From DUZB01 sp964407525 (GTDB lineage: Bacteria; Desulfobacterota; DSM-4660; Desulfatiglandales; Desulfatiglandaceae): 29,849 nucleotides of DNA. The translations under genes and the position numbers were made by a program. The notes below the pieces were generated by a model, which was not told the DNA's origin, did not search any database, and saw only the letters and a list, made by a program, of their open reading frames with translations. This document shows positions 1 through 6,358 of this stretch, one piece after another (position 1 is the first letter of the stretch; each line of letters opens with the position of its first letter). Location of the stretch: assembly GCA_964407525.1 (NCBI GenBank), contig CAYOWC010000025.1, forward strand, positions 1-29,849. The letters run 5' to 3'.

Positions 1-34
1 CGCTCAATAGACTTGAACAGGAGGCACACTTATC

Positions 35-1126
35 ATGCATACCATTATGATTGCTCCCAACCGGTATATACAGGGGCCGGGTGTTTTAAGCAAAATCGGA
101 GACCATATTCAGCATCTGGGGCAAAAAGCGTTTTTCATCGGCGGCCCCACGGCCATATCCATTGTGAAGGATTGCGCTGCTGAAAACCTAAAGGAAAACA
201 ACATCGGGTTTGAATTCGAACCCTTCAAGGGTTCATGCACCAGAGCCGGTGCAGACGGGCTTTCCAAAAAAGCAAAAACATTCGGCGCAGACATCATTGT
301 TGGCACCGGGGGCGGTAGCGTCATTGATACGGCCAAGGCTGTATCCCACGAGCTGGAATGCAATTTGGTGATCGCACCTACGATCGCTTCAAACGATGCC
401 CCCTGCAGTGCTCTTTCCGTGCAGTATGACGAGAACCATATGCTGGACCGGTTCCTGATTCTGAGGCGGAGTCCCGATGTGGTCCTTGTTGATTCCGGGG
501 TGATTGTGAAGTCTCCCACCCGCTATTTCGTGGCGGGCATGGGGGATGCGCTGGCCACATGGTTTGAAGCCAACACCTGCACCAAGTCCATGGCAAAAAA
601 TCTTCCCGGTGGTACCAGTACGGCGGCGGCCCTCAGTCTGGCCAGACTCTGCTATGATACCTTGATGGAGTATGGTCTCGCCGCAAAAATAGCTGTTGAC
701 AGCGATGCCCTGACCCCGGCGGTGGAACGGGTGATCGAGGCCAACACCCTACTAAGCGGCATTGGATTTGAGAGTTCAGGTCTGGCGGCGGCCCACGGAA
801 TTCATGAAGGACTTCACGTACTGGAAGGGGCAGGGGATAAGCTTCACGGGGAACTGGTGGCGTTCGGAACCCTATCTCAACTGGTTCTGGAAAACTACCC
901 GAAAGAAGAAATTGACCGTGTGTTGAACTTTCTAAAAGGAGTGGGGCTCCCAGTAACTCTTGAACAACTGGGTGTCAAAGACACGTCGTCCGAAACGGTG
1001 ATGAAAGCCGCCGAAGTGGCCTGTATGGAGGGGCTTACGACCCACAATTCATATTTTGAAATCAATCCGGAACGGATTTTGGGCGCTATTCTGGGGGCGG
1101 ATGCTCTGGGTCGTGCCAGTATTTAA
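35..1126 (+). CDS. gldA: GldA-like iron/zinc-dependent alcohol (glycerol) dehydrogenase
   Basis: A 363-residue member of the metal-dependent alcohol dehydrogenase family, closest in pattern to glycerol dehydrogenase, which oxidises glycerol or related polyols with NAD in the cytoplasm. Visible signatures are the NAD-binding GGGSVID (92-98), a D in GMGDALATW (171), and two histidines in AAAHGIHEGL (254) and LHGELVAFG (271); these are the three expected metal ligands. Length is normal for the family. The ATG is preceded by an AGGAGG-like site about ten bases upstream. It is the first gene seen of a plus-strand series that continues, with a 50-base gap, into a molybdenum hydroxylase. The context suggests it may act on an alcohol/aldehyde partner of that enzyme rather than on glycerol; this is inference. 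The true substrate cannot be read from the sequence. Confidence 0.85.
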   Translation: MHTIMIAPNRYIQGPGVLSKIGDHIQHLGQKAFFIGGPTAISIVKDCAAENLKENNIGFEFEPFKGSCTRAGADGLSKKAKTFGADIIVGTGGGSVIDTAKAVSHELECNLVIAPTIASNDAPCSALSVQYDENHMLDRFLILRRSPDVVLVDSGVIVKSPTRYFVAGMGDALATWFEANTCTKSMAKNLPGGTSTAAALSLARLCYDTLMEYGLAAKIAVDSDALTPAVERVIEANTLLSGIGFESSGLAAAHGIHEGLHVLEGAGDKLHGELVAFGTLSQLVLENYPKEEIDRVLNFLKGVGLPVTLEQLGVKDTSSETVMKAAEVACMEGLTTHNSYFEINPERILGAILGADALGRASI

Positions 1127-1176
1127 ATATAGGGTATGAACGGTGAAAGAGTTTATTTGGGAGGTATCCGGGAAAA

Positions 1177-1785
1177 ATGGAATCAGATAAAACGGTTTAT
1201 CCGTGTCCCTATTGTGGAGAGTCCCTGGACGGTTATGATGCGCTTAAGGCCCACGTCCTTTCCAGTCACAAGAATGAGGATCTGCCTTCTCCTGAAGGTG
1301 AAATCGGCCTAAAGATCAATGGCGACGCCTATCGACTGAGGGTGGAGCCCCAGTGGACCCTGCATTATTTGATCCATGATCTGCTTGGTTTTACGGGTAC
1401 CAAACTGTTTTGTGACAGTGGAGCCTGCGGTGCATGCACCGTCATTATGGAAGGACGACCGGTTCTGTCCTGCATGGCCCTGGCCATAGATTGCGACGGC
1501 TACCATATCGAGACCGTTGAAGGGATCGCGGCTGGCGAACATCCGCTTATAGAAAGCTATGTGGATCACCATGCCATGCAGTGCGGTTTCTGCACGCCGG
1601 GCTTTGTAGCGACGGGTAAGGCCCTCCTCGATCGGGTTCCGGACCCTTCCGAGGAGGAAGTGAGGACCGCCCTGGCCGGGAACCTCTGTCGCTGCGGCAC
1701 CTATCCACAGCATCCCAAGGCGGTACTGGATGCGGCCGGTAAATTGGGTGCGTCAGGGAGAAAGGAGGGCTGGAACCATGAGTAA
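1177..1785 (+). CDS. [2Fe-2S] subunit of a xanthine dehydrogenase family enzyme with N-terminal C2H2 zinc finger
   Basis: 202 residues. Residues about 41-190 are the two-domain iron-sulfur subunit of molybdenum hydroxylases: plant-type cluster cysteines at 79, 84, 87 and 99, and the second cluster at 136, 139, 171 and 173 (CGFC...CRC). It passes electrons from the Moco subunit to FAD. Ahead of this sits an unusual extension containing a classical C2H2 zinc-finger pattern, C10-x2-C13-x12-H26-x4-H31, joined by a short acidic/proline linker. Ordinary subunits of this family (compare the one at 11500-11985, 161 residues) begin directly with the ferredoxin fold. The start has GGGAGG at 1160-1165, about eleven bases upstream. 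The 3' end overlaps the start of the Moco subunit by eight bases, indicating translational coupling. Confidence 0.9.
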   Translation: MESDKTVYPCPYCGESLDGYDALKAHVLSSHKNEDLPSPEGEIGLKINGDAYRLRVEPQWTLHYLIHDLLGFTGTKLFCDSGACGACTVIMEGRPVLSCMALAIDCDGYHIETVEGIAAGEHPLIESYVDHHAMQCGFCTPGFVATGKALLDRVPDPSEEEVRTALAGNLCRCGTYPQHPKAVLDAAGKLGASGRKEGWNHE

Positions 1786-4222
1786 GTCGGTGGAAGAGAA
1801 AATCCTTGAGACGATGGATAATCTCAATTCAGACAAATACCCTCTTAAGCAGTATGAAAATATCGGAAAACGAGGTGTCCGTCGGCTGGACGGCTATGAA
1901 AAGGCCAGCGGCAAAGCTCTTTATACCGTTGACGTGCAGTTGCCGGGGATGCTCCACATGCGCTTTTTGACCTCTCCGTTTCCTCATGCGATGATCGAGT
2001 CCATGGACACCGTCGAGGCGGAGGCGCTGCCCGGGGTCAGGGCCGTGTTGCGCTACGATGATCCGGAATTGCCCGAGACGGCGGATTTAGGGGGGCATGC
2101 CCCTTCGTCCATCCCCGTTCTTACAGGGGTGGCCCATTTTGAAGGGGAGGAGATGGGAGCGGCGGTCGCGGCGGAGACCGAAGCCATTGCCGAAGAGGCC
2201 CTTCGTCGAATCCGGGTGGAGTGGGTGGAACGACCATTTGTTCTGGATACGGAAGAGGCTATTGAACCGGAAGCACCCCTTGCCAATCCCGATGTATATC
2301 CGGACGGGAATTACTATAATCAGGGAATGTTGGATATGGACGAATTGGGGGATGTGGAAAAGGGGTTTGCCGAAGCCGATACGGTTCTTGAGTTTAAAAG
2401 CCGGCGGAGGCTTCATACCTGGATCGGGCCTGAACGACCGTGCGGCGTTTTTCGCTGGAACGGCCAGTATCCGGAGGTGTGGGTCAAACAGCAGCGGCCC
2501 CATATCTGCAAACGGGTCATATCTTCCTGGTTCGGGGGAATCCCCATGAACCGCATCCAGATTCACTGCCTCTACCAGGGAGCCAGTTTCGGGGGGTGGA
2601 GCCAGATGCCCTGGAACATGGGGGGGCATTATTGTGCCGCGTTGGTGGCCAGAAGGACCGAACGGCCGGTGAAGTGGGTGTTTGACCGGCGGGAGGATTT
2701 CTATGGCGGGCAGATGGATGAAGGCGTCTATTTTCATAAGGTGGGTTTTAGAAACAATGGAGAAATCCTCGCCGTCGAGGTGCGCGCCATCATGAGCAAC
2801 CTCCTGTTTCCCGTGTTTGGCGTGGCCCGGCATTTTATTGAAAATACGCGGATCCCCAATGTTTACGGAAAAACCGAGGCCGTTCAAGTCAACAAGGGGG
2901 TCAATGTTCCCACCCGGTGCGAGCAGGCCTCCAATGTTTCCAGTTTAACCTCTGTGTTCGGCCGTGTGGCGGAGGCCCTCCACATGGACCCAACGGACTT
3001 GGCGCTTGTAAATGACGGTGCCGACGGTCACGATAGTAAATGGCTGAATGACCAAAAGAAAACCCTGGGATTTACCGTCCGTGACAGCCTTAAAGAATGT
3101 CTCGAAAAAGGAAAAGCCGCCATCTCATGGGAGAAAAATTGGCATGCGCCCGGAAAAAGAAGACTGGCAAACGGTAGAATGCACGGACTGGGGTTTGCCT
3201 GGACCCACGAATGGGAAGACTCCGCAGGTTCCAGTGAGATCGCCATTCGGCTGGAAAGAAACGACGGTACAGCCACGATCCTGGGCATGCGTTGCGATAA
3301 TGGTGTGAATGCGGAAACCGCCTATTGTCAGATTGCAGCCGATGAGCTGGGTATGAAAGTGGAAGACCTGTTCTACCGACCCCATTTCGATCCGGGCTTT
3401 TTCGCCATGACGCCCGATTCCTCCACCAATATGTCGGTCAACGGCTTTGCCGTGAGAAATGCGGCAAGAGTGCTCAAAAGTAAAATCCTGGAGGCAGCCA
3501 CCAAACCCACGGGGAAAAGTCAGAGGGGGAGTTTCCCTGCGCCCTTCGAAGATTGCCGACCCGAAGATCTGGACATCCGGGACAGTGTTATCTTTGTGAA
3601 AAAGGATCCTGAAAACCATATGTCTCTGGCGGATCTGGTGCAGCCCGGCGGGGCCGAAGGTCCCATGTGCCATTCCCCTGAAATGGGTAAGGGGGCCCAA
3701 AGAAGCAATTTTGCACCGCCTCTTTTTGCCCACAGCTATCAGGTTCAGCAGGGGGCCTATGCCAGTTATCGCGTGCGCTTCTGCCGGCAGGCCCATTTTA
3801 TGGAAGTGGAGGTGGATTCGGGTGTGGGCCGGGTTTTTGTGACCAAAGTGGTCAACGTAAACGATGTGGGCAAAGTGGTTAGTTGGGAAGGTTGTGAAGG
3901 CCAACAGTACGGTGGCACCTACATGGGTGTGGGCCGGGGACTGTATGAAGAAGTCATCCATGATCCGGTGACGGGCGTCATGTTGAATGGAAACCTCATC
4001 GACTACAAGATCAGTACGTTAAACGACATTGGGCCCATCCAGACCGAGCTTGTGGAGAGCGGCATGGGGTATGGTCCCTACGGTATTGTGGGGATCGGTG
4101 AAGACGTGGCCACGGTGGTACCGCCGCTTTTGGGTCCGGCCGTCCATAATGCCATCGGCGTGTGGGTGGATGATTTTCCCATTACGCCGGCTGTGGTTCT
4201 AGATGCTTTGGGGAAGGGTTAA
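1778..4222 (+). CDS. Molybdopterin-binding large subunit, xanthine dehydrogenase family (divergent active-site loops)
   Basis: Catalytic Moco subunit, 814 residues from the ATG at 1778. An upstream in-frame ATG at 1730 exists, but AAAGGAGGG at 1761-1769 sits correctly for 1778 and family proteins begin near here. The N-terminal a/b-hammerhead (residues about 35-140) and Moco domains are recognisable, ending in the GIGED motif whose Glu (about 775) matches the catalytic base. Two normally conserved loops are changed: the GGGFGGK loop reads YQGASFGGW (about 265-274) and the AFRGFG loop reads VPTRCEQAS (about 378), placing a Cys right after the Arg. It overlaps the [2Fe-2S] gene by eight bases and abuts the FAD gene. 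The substrate is unknown; the FAD partner points toward the 4-hydroxybenzoyl-CoA reductase branch. Confidence 0.88.
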   Translation: MSKSVEEKILETMDNLNSDKYPLKQYENIGKRGVRRLDGYEKASGKALYTVDVQLPGMLHMRFLTSPFPHAMIESMDTVEAEALPGVRAVLRYDDPELPETADLGGHAPSSIPVLTGVAHFEGEEMGAAVAAETEAIAEEALRRIRVEWVERPFVLDTEEAIEPEAPLANPDVYPDGNYYNQGMLDMDELGDVEKGFAEADTVLEFKSRRRLHTWIGPERPCGVFRWNGQYPEVWVKQQRPHICKRVISSWFGGIPMNRIQIHCLYQGASFGGWSQMPWNMGGHYCAALVARRTERPVKWVFDRREDFYGGQMDEGVYFHKVGFRNNGEILAVEVRAIMSNLLFPVFGVARHFIENTRIPNVYGKTEAVQVNKGVNVPTRCEQASNVSSLTSVFGRVAEALHMDPTDLALVNDGADGHDSKWLNDQKKTLGFTVRDSLKECLEKGKAAISWEKNWHAPGKRRLANGRMHGLGFAWTHEWEDSAGSSEIAIRLERNDGTATILGMRCDNGVNAETAYCQIAADELGMKVEDLFYRPHFDPGFFAMTPDSSTNMSVNGFAVRNAARVLKSKILEAATKPTGKSQRGSFPAPFEDCRPEDLDIRDSVIFVKKDPENHMSLADLVQPGGAEGPMCHSPEMGKGAQRSNFAPPLFAHSYQVQQGAYASYRVRFCRQAHFMEVEVDSGVGRVFVTKVVNVNDVGKVVSWEGCEGQQYGGTYMGVGRGLYEEVIHDPVTGVMLNGNLIDYKISTLNDIGPIQTELVESGMGYGPYGIVGIGEDVATVVPPLLGPAVHNAIGVWVDDFPITPAVVLDALGKG

Positions 4223-4233
4223 GGAGGATGGCC

Positions 4234-5208
4234 ATGAGAGGTTTTGATTACAAAAATGCGGAGACCGTACAGGAGGCGGCTTCATGGCTGTCAAAGTATG
4301 AGGGCAGGGCGGTCATACTGGCAGGGGGGAGTGATCTTTTGGGGAAACTGAAAGGGGACATCCTGCCCCGATACCCGGAGGCCGTTATCAATATCAAGCG
4401 CATTAGGGATCTCGACTTCATCAAAGCAGATCAGGAGGGCCTTAAGATCGGTGCGGCCACTAGACTGCATGATATTGCGCGTCATAGGGAGATCAAAGAA
4501 GATTTCACGGCCCTTGCTCTGGCCGCGGAGAAAACCGCATCCCCCAATATTCGGCAGATGGCCACCATCGGCGGGAATATTTGCCAGGACATCCGATGCT
4601 GGTACTACCGAAACCCCCAGAACCGGTTTCCCTGCCTCAGAAAAGGGGGCGGACGGTGTTACGCCATAGAGGGCGACAATAGATATCATTCCATCTTCGG
4701 CGGCAGCGTTGAAGGCGGGTGCTATGCTGTACACCCCAGTGATACGGCGCCGGCCTTGATTGCGCTCGATGCATCCATTCAAACAAGCAAGCGAACCATA
4801 AAAGCCGATGATTTCTTTGCCGTCGGCGTATCGCGTACCACCGTTTTGGAGCCGGATGAGATTGTAACTGAGATTATCCTTCCAAAAAAAGAATCGGATG
4901 TGAAAAGCACCTTTATGAAATTCGCCATGCGAAGCAGCATCGACTTTCCCATTGTTAACTGTGCGGTCAAGTTGGAGCAGGCAAACGGCAGGGTGAAAAG
5001 CGCCAGAATATGCCTGAATGCCGTCTTTGTAAAACCGTACAGGGCCTTGGACGCGGAAAAGGTGATTCACGGGAAATCCGTGGATGAAGAGCTCGCCGAA
5101 CTTGCCGGGGAAGCAGCGGTTTCCGAGGCGCAACCCATGAAATCAAACCGGTACATGGTCACCGTCGCAAAGAACCTCGTATCCAGATCCATTCAGGCGT
5201 GTTGGTAA
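4234..5208 (+). CDS. FAD-binding subunit, 4-hydroxybenzoyl-CoA reductase beta-like, with cysteine-rich insertion
   Basis: 324 residues from the ATG at 4234. An ATG also occurs at 4228, but the AAGGAGG at 4221-4227 touches it directly, whereas 4234 has a six-base spacing, so 4234 is preferred. FAD-binding signatures AGGSDLL (about 30-36) and TIGGN (about 111-115) mark it as the CoxM/XdhB-type subunit. Directly after the second motif there is an insertion of about 45 residues with cysteines at about 117, 122, 134, 142 and 163. In the known structure of 4-hydroxybenzoyl-CoA reductase an insertion at this place binds an extra [4Fe-4S] cluster, and spacing and flanking residues here resemble it (RC, CLR, GGC). 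The second FAD subunit in this window (11998-12873) lacks it. An extra low-potential cluster would suit a reductive reaction. Confidence 0.85.
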   Translation: MRGFDYKNAETVQEAASWLSKYEGRAVILAGGSDLLGKLKGDILPRYPEAVINIKRIRDLDFIKADQEGLKIGAATRLHDIARHREIKEDFTALALAAEKTASPNIRQMATIGGNICQDIRCWYYRNPQNRFPCLRKGGGRCYAIEGDNRYHSIFGGSVEGGCYAVHPSDTAPALIALDASIQTSKRTIKADDFFAVGVSRTTVLEPDEIVTEIILPKKESDVKSTFMKFAMRSSIDFPIVNCAVKLEQANGRVKSARICLNAVFVKPYRALDAEKVIHGKSVDEELAELAGEAAVSEAQPMKSNRYMVTVAKNLVSRSIQACW

Positions 5209-5212
5209 AAAC

Positions 5213-5503
5213 ATGAAGATAACCATCAAAGGATTCTGGATATTCAAGCGGTTTCTGGACGGTGACCGGGGCACGCAGATCCATTTGGGCGAAGCGACGC
5301 TTTACGATGCCCTGGATCTCCTGGCCGAAAAACTGGGCCAGGAATTTGAGAGGCATATTTTTGAAGGTGGATCCAAAAAGGTCAAACGCGCCATTTTGAT
5401 TATGCTAAACGGTCAAAATTACCTGAACCTTTCCAAAAAGCTTTACACGCCCCTGGAAGACGGTGATGAGATTACGTTTCTCCCGATGGTGACCGGGGGA
5501 TAA
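5213..5503 (+). CDS. MoaD/ThiS-family small ubiquitin-like protein
   Basis: A 96-residue protein with a beta-grasp pattern and a C-terminal Gly-Gly (FLPMVTGG), the hallmark of MoaD/ThiS sulfur carriers, whose terminal glycine is adenylated and thiocarboxylated. The motif DGDEITFLP just before the end is typical. The ATG lies four bases after the FAD-subunit stop with only a weak ribosome site, so it is probably translated by coupling. Being last in the molybdenum hydroxylase set, it may supply dithiolene sulfur for molybdopterin or sulfurate the cofactor of that particular enzyme; this is inference. No activating MoeB/MoaE partner is visible in the window. Confidence 0.85.
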   Translation: MKITIKGFWIFKRFLDGDRGTQIHLGEATLYDALDLLAEKLGQEFERHIFEGGSKKVKRAILIMLNGQNYLNLSKKLYTPLEDGDEITFLPMVTGG

Positions 5504-5524
5504 TCAGTTAGAGAGGAGAACACA

Positions 5525-6013
5525 ATGGAAATGGAAAAACACATTCTGACAATGCTGGTAGACAACGAACCGGGGGTCCTGTCGCGCATCGTGGGTCTTT
5601 TCAGCGGCAGGGGTTACAATATCGAGAGCCTGTGTGTGGCCGCAACTATCGATCCGAAAGTGTCACGGATCACCATCTGTACCAAGGCCAACGAAGCGCT
5701 GATTGAACAGATCATCAAGCAGTTGAGAAAACAGATCAACGTCATCAAGCTGAGGGACCTTACCGGGTCAAAATCCGTCAAACGGGAACTGGTCCTGATC
5801 TGCGTTCGGGCCAAACCTGACATGAGGGCCGAGATTCTCAGGATCGTCGATATCTTCCGGTGCAAAGTGGTGGATGTGGGACTCGAGTACTACATTCTGG
5901 AAGCATCGGGAAGCGAGGAAAAACTGGAGGCATTGCTCAACCTTCTCAAACCCATGGGTATCAAGAAAATTGCCCGCACCGGTTCCATTGCACTGTTCAG
6001 GGAACCCAAATAA
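5525..6013 (+). CDS. ilvN: Acetolactate synthase small (regulatory) subunit
   Basis: 162 residues, the normal length for IlvN/IlvH. Residues about 4-78 form the ACT domain (LVDNEPGVLSRIVGLFSGRG and IESLCVA are characteristic) that binds valine for feedback control; residues about 84-160 are the C-terminal domain contacting the catalytic subunit. It would regulate acetolactate synthase in branched-chain amino acid synthesis. The start has GAGAGGAG at 5511-5518. The usual partner IlvB does not lie next to it; instead it follows the MoaD-like gene by 21 bases, apparently at the end of the molybdenum hydroxylase operon. A strong promoter begins four bases after its stop. Identification is secure; why it sits here is not clear. 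Confidence 0.93.
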   Translation: MEMEKHILTMLVDNEPGVLSRIVGLFSGRGYNIESLCVAATIDPKVSRITICTKANEALIEQIIKQLRKQINVIKLRDLTGSKSVKRELVLICVRAKPDMRAEILRIVDIFRCKVVDVGLEYYILEASGSEEKLEALLNLLKPMGIKKIARTGSIALFREPK

Positions 6014-6016
6014 ACA

Positions 6017-6047
6017 TTGACATGATTTGATTCGTTGATTATATAAC
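6017..6047 (+). promoter_or_regulatory. Sigma-70-type promoter for the Phe leader
   Basis: A perfect -35 TTGACA at 6017-6022 is followed either by TATATA at 6040-6045 (17-base spacing) or TATAAC at 6042-6047 (19-base spacing). Either would start transcription near 6052-6054, just upstream of the leader-peptide ribosome site at 6055-6060. It begins four bases after the ilvN stop, so the downstream attenuator is an independent transcription unit. Confidence 0.65.
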
Positions 6048-6070
6048 GAAAAATAAGGAGTTATAACGAA

Positions 6071-6154
6071 ATGAAATTTTTTGGGCAGACATTCTTTTTT
6101 AGCTTTTTCTTTTGCTTTAGTCAGAGGTCTGCCCAGCTCCGCAACATAAAATAA
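6071..6154 (+). CDS. Phenylalanine-rich leader peptide of an attenuator
   Basis: A 27-codon reading frame, ATG at 6071 and TAA at 6152-6154, with AAGGAG at 6055-6060 ten bases before the start. Nine of 27 codons are Phe: codons 3, 4, 8, 9, 10, 12, 13, 14 and 16. It begins MKFFGQTFFFSFFFCFS. This is the same type of peptide as E. coli PheL, which senses Phe-tRNA by ribosome stalling in front of pheA. The stop lies 13 bases before the first downstream hairpin, so a ribosome that completes translation would release near the regulatory helices. The peptide itself is not expected to have a function after synthesis. Confidence 0.8.
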   Translation: MKFFGQTFFFSFFFCFSQRSAQLRNIK

Positions 6155-6197
6155 AATACAGCGGATTCCATGGGCGGGCCTCAAAAGCCGCCCATGG
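6082..6197 (+). promoter_or_regulatory. Alternative RNA helices of a Phe attenuator
   Basis: By-eye pairing gives a chain of competing helices. Segment 1 (6082-6090) pairs perfectly over nine bases with segment 2 (6127-6135), enclosing the main block of Phe codons. Segment 2, extended to 6124-6135, can instead pair with segment 3 (6171-6182) over twelve pairs including two G-U. Segment 3 (6168-6177) otherwise pairs perfectly over ten bases with segment 4 (6188-6197). Segment 4 (6191-6197) can in turn pair over seven bases with the left arm of the terminator (6215-6221). Stalling on Phe codons would block segment 1, favour 2:3, free segment 4 to capture the terminator arm, and allow read-through. 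Confidence 0.7.
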
Positions 6198-6209
6198 TGA
6201 TGACGAGAC

Positions 6210-6243
6210 AAAGGCCATGGGTTTACCCCCATGGCCTTTTTTT
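6210..6243 (+). terminator. Intrinsic (Rho-independent) terminator of the attenuator
   Basis: A perfect twelve-pair stem, 6210-6221 with 6228-6239, loop of six bases, GC-rich core GGCCATGGG/CCCATGGCC, followed by seven T residues (6237-6243). It lies between the Phe leader peptide and the CoA-transferase gene. Its left arm is complementary to segment 4 of the upstream chain, so termination is probably conditional rather than simply marking the end of ilvN. Confidence 0.88.
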
Positions 6244-6272
6244 ATGCGCTGCAAGCATTTTTACAACGGAAT

Positions 6273-6320
6273 GGCCTAATGGTTAGGCGCATCCGAAGAT
6301 GAAGCGGTCCCATTAGGGCC
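6273..6320 (+). repeat. Imperfect inverted repeat in the CoA-transferase 5' leader
   Basis: GGCCTAATGG at 6273-6282 pairs with CCATTAGGGCC at 6310-6320 over ten bases with one bulged G. The left arm also forms a local six-pair hairpin (6274-6279 with 6283-6288). It lies between the attenuator terminator and the ribosome site. Its role is unknown; it may protect the read-through mRNA or modulate translation. Confidence 0.4.
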
Positions 6321-6358
6321 AAATAACGCAAAAACTGTTTTGAAGGAGGGAGTTTACC

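Noticed and set aside
3125..3961. 278-codon minus-strand open frame inside the first Moco subunit
   Set aside because: Antisense shadow of a conserved gene; no ribosome site and no recognisable domain.
6270..6330. tRNA-like stretch (GGTTAGGCGC resembling a D-arm) upstream of the CoA-transferase
   Set aside because: No acceptor stem, no anticodon arm of correct size and no GGTTCGA T-loop; the match is explained by the inverted repeat.
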